From assembly GCA_030765055.1 (NCBI GenBank), contig CM060947.1:221747795-221811794 (forward strand): 64,000 bases of DNA, read 5' to 3'. The translations under genes and the position numbers were made by a program. The number at the start of each line of letters is the position of its first letter. Position 1 is the stretch's first letter. The stretch is from Mantis religiosa (taxonomy: Eukaryota > Arthropoda > Insecta > Mantodea > Mantidae). Positions 1-10,983 of the stretch are shown piece by piece. The notes under the pieces are model-generated. The model was not told the DNA's origin. It worked only from the letters and a program-made list of their open reading frames with translations, and ran no database searches.

Positions 1-1353
1 TCCACGTTACAACATTACGTAATTACTTTATTTTAATAACAAATAGGAACACTACTACGTAAGTTGTGTCATTCTGTGACCTACCCAGTTTCACATCCTA
101 TTTTATACAAATCACCTTTTCCAGAACAATCCAGAACAAATTCGCAAATATTTGAAAAAAAAATGAAGTATCCGTCACATCGTTTATCTAAAATAGCGTT
201 GTTACATAACTCACCCATGCCTAACGTTTATCACGGCATTTACTAAAACGAGATCTGGCACCACGGGTGACTCATATACACTCTCATATGTAGTAAACCG
301 ATCCACTAACAGAGCAGTTAATTCGTTCAAGCCCACTCTCCTTCAGGTCCATCTTGCCTTTTACTGGTGGGTAGACTGTGGGAAAATTAAATGATTTTAA
401 TTAACCATATCCGATACATTTTTAGTATTGGTTTAAATTTTCAAGTATTACACTTTTATCAAGTAATAAGTTTCTTCCTCCTACGGAAGGCAAAGAGCAT
501 GTTATACATCATCACGGATCAGTTTATCCCAAACCCTTCCTAACCTTCGTGGAGGTTGATGTCCCTTGTTTGTTGATAAAGAACGTCATAGGTCACAGTA
601 CCATATAGGACTTTCTTAAACATAAACTTGAAAATCAAATGTGTAGTGCTAAAGCCCGCTTTTACTACAGGTGGCACACAGCATAAACCTATACCGCTCC
701 TGTAACCTATAAGGAGGCGAAAATCGCAAACCAAATAATTACGTAGTTTAGAGTAAGAGAGAACCAAGGCACTAAGTTGTACGTCTGAATGTTAAAATCA
801 GCATCCCGTTTAATAGTATTAAAAATTGAAATCCACTTTGGAGTATCTATGCAGAACTTCGCTAATGATATACCAAGGTGTGTCTGCTAGCAGGCAAAGA
901 ATTCGATTTGAATTATTCGGATTCTTTACAAATGAGCGTCTGAAACCTTCATATGTCTTAGACTATTTAAAAGTCTTATGAGCCAGAAAAACATTACTAT
1001 TTTGAAATTTAGTGGTAGTACTGGTGTTCCCTTTGGTTCTAGAGATCTTCTAAACTGCTACCATTATGTTCCCTTTAGGCGCCTTTGTGGTCCAGTATAA
1101 GTCTGAGACAGGATGCGAATCGCTAAGTGAAGGTATCTTCAAAGATGATTTTATAATTCTGTCCTTCAGCTTTTAACATGGGTTCTGTTACTTGAGTAGC
1201 GTGTACATTCATTCTAACCTTCTATTCCTTGCAGCTCAGAATGCTTTTCAGAAAGATAAAGCTTGTAATTACACCAGGGAAAATGCTCTTATTGTGCAGT
1301 TCACAAACTTTTGGAAACAAATTTGAGCTTTGTGTCCACAGTTTTCAATATTG
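1..1353. other. AT-rich intergenic, no feature seen
   Basis: I see no coding region, repeat family or RNA gene here. Short open frames have no recognisable similarity and no exon-like context. Confidence 0.5.
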
Positions 1354-2258
1354 CACTGGTCAACAAAAAATAAATTTTGAATGTTTCGAGCACTTCATGA
1401 GGCAATAACTACTAATTTTGCGTTGAGAAAAACAAATGTGACAATCAAAATTTTTTATTAGCTCTCGTTTCTATGATATACACAAGGTGGAAGTATTACA
1501 TATTAACGGATTGAGAGGAAAGGATACATTTTAATTACATACATGCTAACAACAATGAAAGTCCATTTGATTTCTTAAACTGGTTATTACGTGCTAAGAG
1601 ATCTAAATTGCTGGAAAAATATTTCGAAGATAGTCGTGTCTGAAGAGAACCATGTGGTGGTCTCTTGTGATGGAGTTCCGCAGAATCCCTATACAAAGAC
1701 CAAAAGTAATCCCCAAGCATTACTTCATTCCAATGGTACTGATATCTTTGCTCCTAACAGAAATGTCCTGATGCAATTCTGCCCATGTTGATCACAATGG
1801 ATCTTAAGGGACATGTGGCACCCAACGTTACGGTATTTTTGCAGGAGCACTGTCACAAAGTACTTGTAGGTGTCATCTCCTTTGTTGCCTAAAAATCCAT
1901 GAGCAACAAACAGTCTTGTAGGTTTCCCAAGCTTCCCTTTATTTCCCCTCCAAAATTTGTCAAATGCAGGATCCTTTACAAGTTCTCTTATTTATGGTCC
2001 GACATAAATGCCTTCCTTAATTGTTGTATCCGTTAGTTTCCAAAATTTCTCTCTGATTGTGTTTTGTTACTTGAAAGGTGTGCCAACTCCCGAAATATTC
2101 CCTCAAATTTAAAATCTTCACTTTAAAAAATGAAATGTAACTTTTACTTCAAAACAAGTGCTAATATACCATTTTATGGTGATTTGTTAATTCAGCAATT
2201 GAAAATACAGGTAAATTCACTATTTTAAAGCCCGAAACATTTTCATTGTCGCCCAGTG
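1354..2258 (-). mobile_element. Short inverted-repeat transposon, copy 1
   Basis: A 905 bp element bounded by CACTGGTCAACAA at the left and GTCGCCCAGTG at the right, an imperfect inverted repeat. It aligns end to end with the copy at 32928-33907. The minus strand holds decayed pieces of a protein found in many arthropod genomes: one piece encodes FWRGNKGKLGKP and AHGFLGNKGDD, and the part read from 1720 down to 1535 carries DYFWSLYRDSAELHHKR. Two internal deletions relative to copy 2 (near 1655 and near 1777) break the frame. Flanks are TTG and TTA, so the 3 bp target duplication seen around copy 2 is only approximate here. The transposon class is not certain; it is an old, non-coding copy. 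Confidence 0.75.
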
Positions 2259-3049
2259 TTATCATATGATTTTTGCATTTTACTCTACTTAATGAAAATG
2301 ACGTGTATGTATGCTCCTCTAAGTACTTCCAGTGATAATAAGCATTCATCACTAGCTTCAAATGTTTTTGTAGTTTTCAGTATAATGGGTAGACGTTTGC
2401 ACTGCAAGGGGCAACTTGAATGATAAGATGCACTGGAAAAATGATGAAAACCTATTAAGAGTTTGAATGTATAAGGAGTACAATAGAGGGGTAACCGTAT
2501 GGGATCAACTGTGGCTACCAGATCTACTATTTATGTAAAAAACCTTTCTTTATAGCAACCATCCGTACCATTTTCTCGATATCTCAATACAGCACGAAAC
2601 CAGAAGTACACGTGAAAAATGACAATGAAATGGAGTGAGAAGAAATTAATAAAAAGGATTGGGTAATTGCTCCAGCATTGACAACAATAAAAATTCAAAA
2701 TCAGATTCGGCAGTTAATGGAAATTGATTCCAAGTTCTCCAAAATGTGAGTTTCATAGGTCACCGTGTAATCTTCCTCTGTATGAAAATGACTTGCTTTC
2801 AGGAATAGAGAGGTTGTTCATACTTAGTGCCCTATTTGTTGCAATTTTAATAATATGCCCTACATGAAGCATTACATGGGTATCCCTCCTAAAATCCCTT
2901 TATCTACCAATCATTTGTGTCTCAGCAGCTACCGGTCACCCTGTCAGAAGATGACAACGCGGTGCAAAATGTTTTTAAATTGTTTGAAATGGTTACGTAG
3001 AAAATTTACTATTGTTCTTTTGTCTTCTAACCTTATTCGCATTTTACAT
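2259..3049. other. Intergenic, no feature seen
   Basis: AT-rich sequence with no recognised repeat or coding similarity. The open frame at 2855-3052 has no identifiable motif. Confidence 0.45.
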
Positions 3050-4097
3050 TGAGGCGGTCCGGCCCGTCGCGATCAACCTCTAGCTCTCCCTTGTGCTCAA
3101 CGTCTCACAATTACGGCTTATGGCGTGCGAAGGTTTAGGATAGGGAGATCTGTGACCGGTTCGAGGTGACTTGTAGCTCCCGCGTGAGGACTCTCATCTG
3201 TACTTCAATTAGTGGATACGTCCTGAATGGTTGTGGGCTGAATGAAGATGACACCTTGAATCTGGTAGTCAGAAGTTTATTGTTGTCCTTAGAATTCTTT
3301 GCTCGCCACCGTAAAGTCGCCATCCGCGTGGTTGCTGCTTTTAGCGTCACTATCAATATTGTGATGTGAAGCGGAGAGGCAATAGCGCTGCGTAATCGAG
3401 CCAGATATATTTAACTTCTTCCCTATATATTAATCTTTGCGCTCACTCTCATTGGAGCGGCTGCACAATACTGCACTTTGTCTCGGTACATGGCGCGAAA
3501 GTGTACTTGTTAGGCGGCGCCGAATACGCCTCCGTCTCACGTTGATCACAGAACCGAAGCGCTCTTACAAGAAAAACCTATTTTCAGCCATCACTTTGAA
3601 CTACCCCCACTATAGGGTTCTTTTTTGAGTTTCAAAAATCACGTGAACAAATATTAATTTTCCATTGGCTGGTACCTATCCGCAGTTACGATCAGTGTTC
3701 AGAACTTCCAGTTTCAGTCCTAATATCAGAGATGCTTTCTCTAACGGTCCGCATGCCAAAATTTATGCGGAAGTATGCGTTCTTTGCGTTGGTCAAAATC
3801 TTGAAGCCTGTTGTTAGAAGCACGCATGGGATTTTGACAATGGGTTAGTTTGCAATTGGGTGACACCAAGTTTTCCTTTAGGGCAAAACAGACAATAGAG
3901 GCATTGCAAAGGGAGTTTACTGACCCCCGCAGGTTGGTATCACCACTGTGCCCGTATTTCGAATATAGCTCAAGTTATATCTATATATTCTCCGGTATAT
4001 GTCATTTATTTACATTTATTCGTTTGTTTATGTTAATGCCCTTCTGTTATCAAGTTATATGTAGTCTCAGTGTTCCTAGCTGACAGGGGCTGCGTCA
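3050..4097 (+). mobile_element. LTR-like dispersed repeat, copy 1 (possible solo LTR)
   Basis: A 1,048 bp block starting TGAGGCGGTCC and ending GGGGCTGCGTCA, homologous along its length to the inverse-orientation block at 42670-43744. The borders come from the second copy, where it interrupts a mariner gene precisely. TG...CA ends, a length near 1 kb, AT-rich TATA-like sequence around 3408-3432 and no long ORF fit a solo LTR. The flanks here (ACAT and AAAT) match at three of four bases, weaker than the perfect 4 bp duplication of the other copy. No PBS, polypurine tract or second LTR is present. An unclassified DNA element is the alternative. Confidence 0.65.
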
Positions 4098-4154
4098 AAA
4101 TATGTTTGATTTTGGCATAGCTGTATTTTGGATGCGATGTATAAAGAATATTAA

Positions 4155-4828
4155 TGGGTTTCAAAGTAATGTATATTTGTGTCAAAAGCGTGCAGGTGCA
4201 GTTGGGTTGAATAGAAACGGAGTTGGTTGAGTTGTAAAAGACACGGGAGAAAAAGGGGTTTCTTGGTAAGAATCCTGAATGGATAGCACTTGTCTTTGTG
4301 AGTAGGGCATTCTTCGGACCCTTCATAATGGTATGACAAAATAGTCACAAAGGGACTCTTTGGTTGAATAATGGGCTTCAAGAAAGTGAAAGTCAAACAC
4401 ACCCACGCGCAGATGTGACCAGTAGGGACTTTCAGTTCGTGGCTGGCAAGCCATTAAGAAAGTCCTCTTCTTCTGTCTTGGTCGAGGGGAGACCAGAAGT
4501 GATGAGCGAATATATTTTCGGTTCGTATGTACGTAAAGAATGAATTAAGTTTATGGAGTAATAAGCATTCCACCTTCAGTCTCTCTGAACAGTGATATAT
4601 TGGTATCCCGTGGTCGGCAACTTCTAGTTCGATGTTCTGATAAAAAGAAGCAGTCAATAAACCAGTTTGAAACGGGTATTCCAATGTCATTAAAACTATC
4701 CTTCTCATACATATCCACGCATACCCTGGGAGAAACCTCATTTGTTTACCCTGAGCTAAACAAAATTGTATCAAACTGTCGCCAAATTGGGACTCTTTGC
4801 TCGCCATATAATAATCGCTGCACTATTT
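4155..4828 (-). repeat. Unclassified dispersed repeat D, copy 1
   Basis: The reverse complement aligns over about 670 bp with 53940-54605. Shared blocks include a stretch encoding GYAWICM near 4710 and the segment around 4570-4600 with ACCAATATATCACTGTT. The 117-residue frame at 4454-4807 (minus) is open only in this copy; single-base indels between the two copies argue that it is not a conserved protein. No terminal repeats or tail were found, so class is unknown. Confidence 0.65.
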
Positions 4829-5647
4829 ACCATGATTAGCTTTAAAGGACGCTAATGACAGCGTAGTTGTACACCCTTAAGCTCGCACATCATCATTACA
4901 ACCCTCTTGAAATCGATAGGTTTGTTTGCGACAACGTGCTATTTTTTACAATACCCAAATACAATTTTCTGGGTTTGCTCCCCCTATGTAGATATAAAGA
5001 TCACCATGCATTCTACACAATAAGGGACATCTGTGAAGTTCTAATGGGTAGTGAGATCAAATTTCTAGATATATATTGAGTTATTGTGACTCCAATGCAC
5101 TGAAGAATAATAAACCTGGAGTACAAACGTATACAGTGTTCATATGTTCAGAACTCCCAGACGCATCACAATAGGTCTAAACCCCGCGTGTCACAGTCTG
5201 CTGAAAGTCAACCCTTGACAGCCCTGTTTGAATATTTCACAATGTGTTTCTCCATCTCGCTCCCAAGAATCGTTATTTATTGAAACGCGTCGGATGAAAG
5301 GAGCAACTGCCAGGAATGAAGATTAATTGAACATGCCACTCATAAATTCTTTCTTCTAAAGGAAGTCTAAAGCCAAAGAGGCGAATTATCCGGAAATTGT
5401 TTTGTTTGATGTTAAAACCATGTTTTCCTTTTTAAATGCATTTATATAAGTATTGCATGAAATGTGTGAAATTAAGGTAATGTGGACCATGAAGTTACTT
5501 AAATTCATTTGTATGCGCCGTAAATATGGTTCAGATATTGAAAAGTTCTTGGAAGAGTCAGATAAAGTTTTAATACGTAGTAAAAGATTATCAATTTATG
5601 CTAAGGGGTACAAATAAATATGTCTAATATATAAAACTCATAGTAAA
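4829..5647. other. Intergenic, no feature seen
   Basis: No recognised repeat, RNA or coding similarity. Confidence 0.45.
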
Positions 5648-5869
5648 AGCCAAACGTAGAGGCAAATAACACAATCGGCCTCACTTCAAGAGATCCTGAA
5701 TTCAAATCCTTATCAGGTTGAATTATTTGAAGCTTTCCCTCATCCTGAAAAATGAATATCGGGTACCTGAGCTCTTTGACTATAGGCTCATTTCAGCACC
5801 ATTTCACCCATTTCTTTCATCGTCTGGTATGACCTAAATTGGAGGACGTTCATTTATATATATATATTA
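5648..5869 (+). repeat. SINE-A, degenerate copy
   Basis: An old copy of the window's commonest SINE. The tRNA-like head is barely recognisable (CCTCACTTCAAGAGATCCTG near 5680), but the body is clear: GCACCATTTCACCCATTT followed by the diagnostic TGACCTAAATTGGAGGACG. The usual poly-A tail is replaced by a short TA run. Confidence 0.75.
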
Positions 5870-6208
5870 CAATTAGTCATGGCAAAACTCGAGATAAATT
5901 CATATTGACAAAGAAATAAAATACCAAAAAGATATAAATTCTTGAAATGCCTTAGATAAAAAATGAACAGCTACTAAAGACAAATTCCGAAATCATCGGA
6001 AGCATTCGATGACACTGCATTCACAGTATACGCTTTAATTCCTTTCTGACTTCATTTCAAAGTTAGATAGGGAGATGCTTTGCGGCTTGGCCGTATGTAT
6101 GGTGGCCCAGTGGTAAAACGCATGTGTCTCGTAACGGAACCAACATGATCTCGAATCCTTGATGTGGATTTTTTTAATTATTGTTACTTTAATAGCAATG
6201 CATTATGC
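5870..6208. other. Intergenic with a weak tRNA-like patch
   Basis: Near 6100-6160 the sequence GTGGCCCAGTGGTAAAACGC followed by TCTCGAATCCTTG faintly resembles A- and B-box promoter elements of a tRNA-derived repeat. It does not fold into a full cloverleaf by eye. Nothing else is seen. Confidence 0.25.
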
Positions 6209-6350
6209 TTTTCTTTTATATGATTTTCTTTTATATGATTTTCTTGTATATGTTTTTTCTTGTATATGTTTTTTCTTGTATATGTTTTTTCTTGTATATG
6301 TTTTTTCTTGTATATGTTTTTTTATTGTATGTGTTTTTATTGTATGTGTT
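6209..6350. repeat. Tandem repeat of about 17 bp units
   Basis: About five near-identical units of TCTTGTATATGTTTTTT follow two related TTTTATATGATTTTC units and then decay into TATTGTATGTGTTTT. Because 17 is not a multiple of three, the repeat stays open in two frames (6159-6452 and 6205-6480), giving FFLYMFFLVYVF-type peptides that are not real proteins. Confidence 0.9.
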
Positions 6351-7043
6351 TATTCTTTTATATATTCCTATTTTATATGGTTTTCTTTTATGTTTTTCAT
6401 TTATTTCATTTGTAACAACGCAAATAACACATTCTTACCGTTTTCAAAATAAATCCAATGTTATTAAAAAATTGCCTTAATATTGGTTGTGTAAACTCTC
6501 AGGCTCATTCATCTGTTTTAAATGGTACTGGCATATAATGCGAGGTATCCTCTCGTGAAAATTTCACTTGGCATTTGGTAACATACATTCCCTCAAAATG
6601 AGGGCAGTGATAGAAACAGAAGGTTTATACGAGTGTGAGTCAAATGAAAACCTTAACTATTTATTTAAATATCATTGTGCAAATGTGGTACAAAGCTGTA
6701 TCACTTTTCAACATAATCTCCCACACGCTCAATCCAGCACTTACTAAATTGGGAAGTTGTTTGTCCTTGAGCACTACTAAATGAGAAAACAGTCGGAGTC
6801 CTGCGGTGTTGTATTGCATTCCCGCTAAGTGGTGTGCGAGGAGCGCCAAACTAAATAATCTGTAGGAAATACTATTCGCGCTAAGACAAACCTGCAGATT
6901 CTGCCAAAACTGATCCATGAGGAAGGTAGAGAGTAATGTAGCTAACATAACCATGAAAACCCTATATTCTTAGCTTAAATAGTTTTTATAATACAAATAA
7001 ATAATCCACTATTACCTGTATTATAAAAATTAATCGCGAGGTA

Positions 7044-7147
7044 TGCCTCCATGGACCCTGGACTCATTTGAGCACCATTTTACCCATTTTATTCATCATC
7101 CGATATGACTTAACCTTGGAGGACGTAAATTGAAAAAAAAAAAAAAA
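7044..7147 (+). repeat. SINE-A, 5'-truncated copy with target duplication
   Basis: Only the last 104 bp of the SINE is present, from CTCCATGGACCCTGGACTC to a 15-base poly-A. It is flanked by perfect 9 bp direct repeats CGCGAGGTA at 7035-7043 and 7148-7156. The tRNA head with its polymerase III promoter is missing. 5' truncation with a poly-A tail and direct repeats indicates target-primed reverse transcription. Confidence 0.92.
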
Positions 7148-7625
7148 CGCGAGGTAAGCTCTATATGAATAGCATTAATGGTTGGCACGTAAGCGTGTAC
7201 CTATATTAGTAATTACTCACAACTGAAACGTAAATGTTTCACATTACTTTGAATAATCCAATGCGAGCGAGAAGAAACAAATTTCCTGCTGCTCTGGCAG
7301 AACGTGTCTGGTCACATTATATATTTGTTCATGAGTGGTTCGTGATCTCTATTTACTCTAGAGAGTTTAAAGTGGTTGGTGTGTATGTATGTACATATAC
7401 ATTTAATAACTCAGAGCTGAAATTTAAACTACTGACATGACGGGTAAAAGAATTACTGTGAATAAGAAAGAACAAATACTTCATTTCCTTTTAGCCTGTG
7501 GAATGCTGTATGCTTATGTTTATGAATTAATGCTGGAAAAGAAGTGTTTGTTTACTCTGGAGAGTTCTGATCAATATCATTCAGTTGTACTTTACACAGC
7601 AGTAGAGTAAGAGTTAATTAGTGCA

Positions 7626-8185
7626 ATGGCTTCTTGCGGTGAATTTAGTGGCGAGCCAAAAAGACAGGTATTGCGAAGTCAGGCTCAAAGTATTACTTTT
7701 AAGGTGTACACGTTCCACAAAAATTTTGCGGAATCAGAAACTAAAATTGAGTTATTGCAAAGAGTACTTCCGTTTAAAAACACGTAAAAAGTGCATCAGC
7801 TGGACCAACTTGCAATTGAAACGGGACACGAGGTAAAACGCCTCCCACCTTACGACTGCCAATATAACCCAATTGAGTTGGTATGGGCACAAACAAGAAG
7901 GAGGTTTTCAAACAGAAATAATGCGTTTAAACTGTTCACGAAGAAATTGACAAAACACAACAGGACTTGGAAAACTGCGTTAGGCATGCAGAACACCTTC
8001 TAGAAGACAATCTTAAGAAAGAAATAGCACGTGACAAGATTTTGGAACCTATAATCATAAATGTGCAAGACTCAGACGATGAAGACAGTAACAGTGCCAA
8101 ATGTCTCTCAACGGAGGTGACATTGACAGCGATATGGATAAGCCACTGGCAGTTTCATTGGATTAGAAAAACAAGTAATTCATAA
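7626..8185 (+). pseudogene. Tc1/IS630-like (DDE_3) transposase, internally deleted relic
   Basis: The N-terminal 53 codons (7626-7784) carry GEPKRQVLRSQAQSITFKVY, matching the DNA-binding start of a Tc1/IS630-like family. After one TAA at 7785-7787 the same frame continues with the C-terminal catalytic part: DQLAIETGHEVKRLPPYDCQ followed by NPIELVWAQ, containing the final catalytic glutamate. The frame breaks near 7970, and a +1-shifted frame continues with NCVRHAEHLLEDNLKKEIAR and an acidic tail (DSDDEDS) to about 8130. Roughly the central two thirds, including both catalytic aspartates, is deleted. It lies inside mariner 1. Confidence 0.8.
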
Positions 8186-8444
8186 ACTATAATTATAGTT
8201 ATAGTATTTTAAAGTATACATAATTTGCGAAATTGCCATTTCCAAGTTTGAGTTTGGCAACTGCATTATTTTAAAAGTTTGTAAAATATACTTTGCTTAC
8301 CCTGACGTCTGCGCCAAGCAGACCTGCATGTTTTATGAGTGTGCGAGAGAGAGGGAAATATAAAAGGAGTGGGGTAACAAGCTGGCAACGCGAGTGTGAT
8401 ATGACATCTGATTAGCTGGACTCCAGAACTATGCAAATTTGAAA

Positions 8445-9010
8445 CACATAATAGAAAGATTTTGTTTTGTTAGTCCGCGTAACCACTCATGCACCACGTG
8501 GCGTACCTCTTCATCGGAACGGAACTTCCTAACTCCTATTGAATCTTTGAGTGGTCAAAACATATGGAAGTCACTAGAGGAAAGTTCTGGTGAATATGGT
8601 GGATGACGAAGACATTCAAAATTCAGGTCTGATTGTTGTACGGGCAGTGTGGGGTTTTGCATTGTCATGTTGCATAAACACACCTGCTGTCAGCAATCCA
8701 ATTCGCTTTTATTTGATTGCAGTCCACAGATGATTTTTAGGACATCTGTGTATGACGCACTGGTGACAATATTATCTTATAGTGAGATATGAATGTCTGG
8801 TAGCTCTAAAGCTTTATGGACTCTGGATTCATTTGAACCATTTCCGAACTACCTACTCCATTCGTAGGCTTGCTGCTGTGACAAACATGCATCACCGTAC
8901 TGAACCTTCATTTGTTGATGAATTCCAATAGGTTTTACACGTTCACTACGCAGAAACAGAATAACAGAACGCTCATCATGCCTGGTGCAAGTCGCAAGTG
9001 GGGTGACCAT
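8445..9010 (-). pseudogene. Mariner 1 transposase, fragments
   Basis: Reading down from about 9010, the N-terminal helix-turn-helix region is seen as ERSVILFLRSERVKPIGIHQ then YGDACLSQQQAYEWSRKF. The catalytic second half appears at 8700-8445: QHDNAKPHTARTTI (second catalytic aspartate), then HPPYSPELSSSDFHMF (third) and DEEVRHVVHEWLRGLTKQN. The extreme C-terminus, KCWIERVGDYVEK, is displaced to 6703-6743 by inserted DNA. The first catalytic aspartate region is missing. Stops and frameshifts make it non-functional. Confidence 0.85.
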
Positions 9011-9052
9011 ATTTATACTGATACGGCGAAAGTATGTGTGCATCTGCATTAT

Positions 9053-9118
9053 TATTATATCGTCCGATATGACTAAATGTTGGAGGACGTAAATTAAAAA
9101 AAAAAAAAAAAAAAAAAA
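9053..9118 (+). repeat. SINE-A, very short 5'-truncated copy
   Basis: A 66 bp copy containing only TCGTCCGATATGACTAAATG, TTGGAGGACGTAAATT and a 24-base poly-A. Perfect 10 bp direct repeats TCTGCATTAT flank it (9043-9052 and 9119-9128). It interrupts the region upstream of the mariner 1 transposase. Confidence 0.93.
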
Positions 9119-9249
9119 TCTGCATTATGCTGCCACCTAAGGGCCGTTCTGCACGCTGTTTGTAGCACGCTTACCAACTTACAGTATAACGGCACGAAAT
9201 TTCGATTTGTTATTACAAATTTAAGGATTTCATTTGACTCACCATCGTA

Positions 9250-10749
9250 CATTCGATAAAAAGTTAATATGCATTTTATTTGATTTTAAATATAGAAATA
9301 AAATATTTATTTCAGTTAGTTTAAAAACAGAGTGCAGTCTTCCAATTTTATTTAAGAACGTAGAGGCCATAAAATGAAGTAAATCTTAGCAATTGTAAGT
9401 TATATTACATTTTAAGTAATACACTTCTTGTACTTCTCCTACAAAAAATCAAATTGAAGACTGTGATTCGAACCTTCGTAGGTCTACCTCCTACATAGTT
9501 GCCTATAAGCGCAGGTTTAGTAACTGAGATTCAATTATGAAAGGACTTAGTAGGACGAATATAAAGAGACGCGTTCTGTGACACCATTGCAAACCGGCCG
9601 TGAACACAATATGGACATAGCAAAAGATACGCTTCCAGAGTCATATTTTTGTTAAAGGCTGCATGTCTCAATAGACGGTTGTGCATTGTTATTACTTTTT
9701 TATTACTGACTATGGCTTATCGGATCTGCACCTTTCGCAGCTCTCTGATACAAGAGAGCCTGCTGCGAGAAGCGCATTAATGACTTGCGGAATGACCTTG
9801 TCAACAATAATCTAAGTGAATGACACTTGCCTTTTGCGGGTCAAGGGATCTATTTCCAGTATTGTGTTTCCTTTGGTAGGATAGTGAAAACTATATTCTC
9901 TCTGGTATGCTCCTAGGATACCTATAATTGAATTCGCAAACCAATATTGCTTTATAAGAAAAAGCAGTTGATTTATTATATACTCGTTTTTCAGTTACTA
10001 GAACAAAATGTCGAAAACTACTGCAAACAATAAGACAAATGAAATTCTACATAAATCATTCTGTAAGATTGAGCAAACATCACCTTGCAATTGTATGAAA
10101 ATTAAATGTATACGCAAGCAAGGATGATTACTTCCTTTGCAAATGTTTTATTTCTTCTTAAAGTTGGTATATAATTGGACAGAAGTAAAGAAAAGAGAGA
10201 CGTTTCAAGATGTTAGAAATAGTTGCAGCATTAATTAAAAAGAAATCCTACTTAAATAGGAGACATATGGAACGCTGTCTGACTTTCAAATACTAAAGAT
10301 ATGATGCATACACGTTACTGTCTATGAAGTTATTATATGTATTACATGTTTAGTACACGTTAAGAGCACAGAGCGCTAACCGAGGTACTTATGCGAAATC
10401 TTATAGTTCACTGAACGCATTTCGCGATCGTATATTAAAAATCCAACTCCCCTGCTCATTAGAGCATATGAAGGTGATGTATTTTGATCGTGCTACATTC
10501 TGGTTGAAGAAATTTCGGTTTGAGCTGTTTTGGGCCCTGCCCTTAACTTTCAGGGTATAAAATAACATGTGAGTGAGCACTTCAAAACAATGCCTCACGC
10601 CAACCTAAATTTTTCATTGTGAATATGTGTATTCCTTAACCATGTTCTAGTCATAATCATTAACAGATATTTTTTATAAAATAAAACATTATAAATATTT
10701 CCATCGTAAGAGTATTTTGGGTAAGTACATAGATATTTTCTGGACGTTC
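9250..10749. other. Intergenic, no feature seen
   Basis: AT-rich sequence without recognisable repeats. A patch at 9450-9520 with GATTCGAACCTTCGTAGG resembles a tRNA T-arm by chance or as a very old SINE head; it is too weak to call. Confidence 0.4.
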
Positions 10750-10858
10750 TCGGGCTTTGAGCCAGTTAAGAAGATGTGATATCGACGCTTCGGGAGCCTT
10801 CATCTCTTCCATCTTCAGGATGCTGAATGACTTTAGAGAGGGGGATGACCCATATATA
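10750..10858 (-). repeat. Inverted arm with degenerate hammerhead-like motif
   Basis: The reverse complement aligns over about 110 bp with 12252-12362, both ending in AT-rich sequence next to GACCCATAT. On the minus strand it contains CTGAAGATGGAAGAG followed by CTCCCGAAGCGTCGAT. CTGAAGA matches the hammerhead CUGANGA core; the second core element is GAAG instead of GAAA, so this copy is probably inactive. Confidence 0.6.
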
Positions 10859-10983
10859 TATTATATATGGGTATATCCGTATACACCTACTACGGAGTAT
10901 ACATACGCTCAGTAAGCCAAATTTTATGTTGATTTTCTGACAGGTCCGCCACATTATATCTACACCATCGCGAGCCTCTATGA

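Larger units (their letters stand above)
6630..9247 (-). mobile_element. Mariner transposon 1, split by later insertions
   Basis: The two ends form an inverted repeat: CGAGTGTGAGTCAAATGAAA at 6630 and, on the opposite strand at 9247, CGATGGTGAGTCAAATGAAA, matching at 24 of 27 positions when extended, each next to TA as expected for mariner. A transposase is encoded on the minus strand in pieces. A 5'-truncated SINE sits at 9053-9118, and roughly 6960-8440 is foreign, containing another truncated SINE and a Tc1-like relic. About 500 bp of the transposase middle is lost between 8710 and 8849. Confidence 0.85.

Noticed and set aside
4454..4807. 117-residue minus-strand ORF with GYAWICM
   Set aside because: The second copy of the repeat has single-base indels that break this frame, so it is not a conserved protein.
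6159..6480. Two overlapping hydrophobic open frames resembling membrane proteins
   Set aside because: Produced by the 17 bp tandem repeat, which reads open in more than one frame.
9440..9530. tRNA-like patch with GATTCGAACC
   Set aside because: No cloverleaf can be drawn and no SINE body follows.
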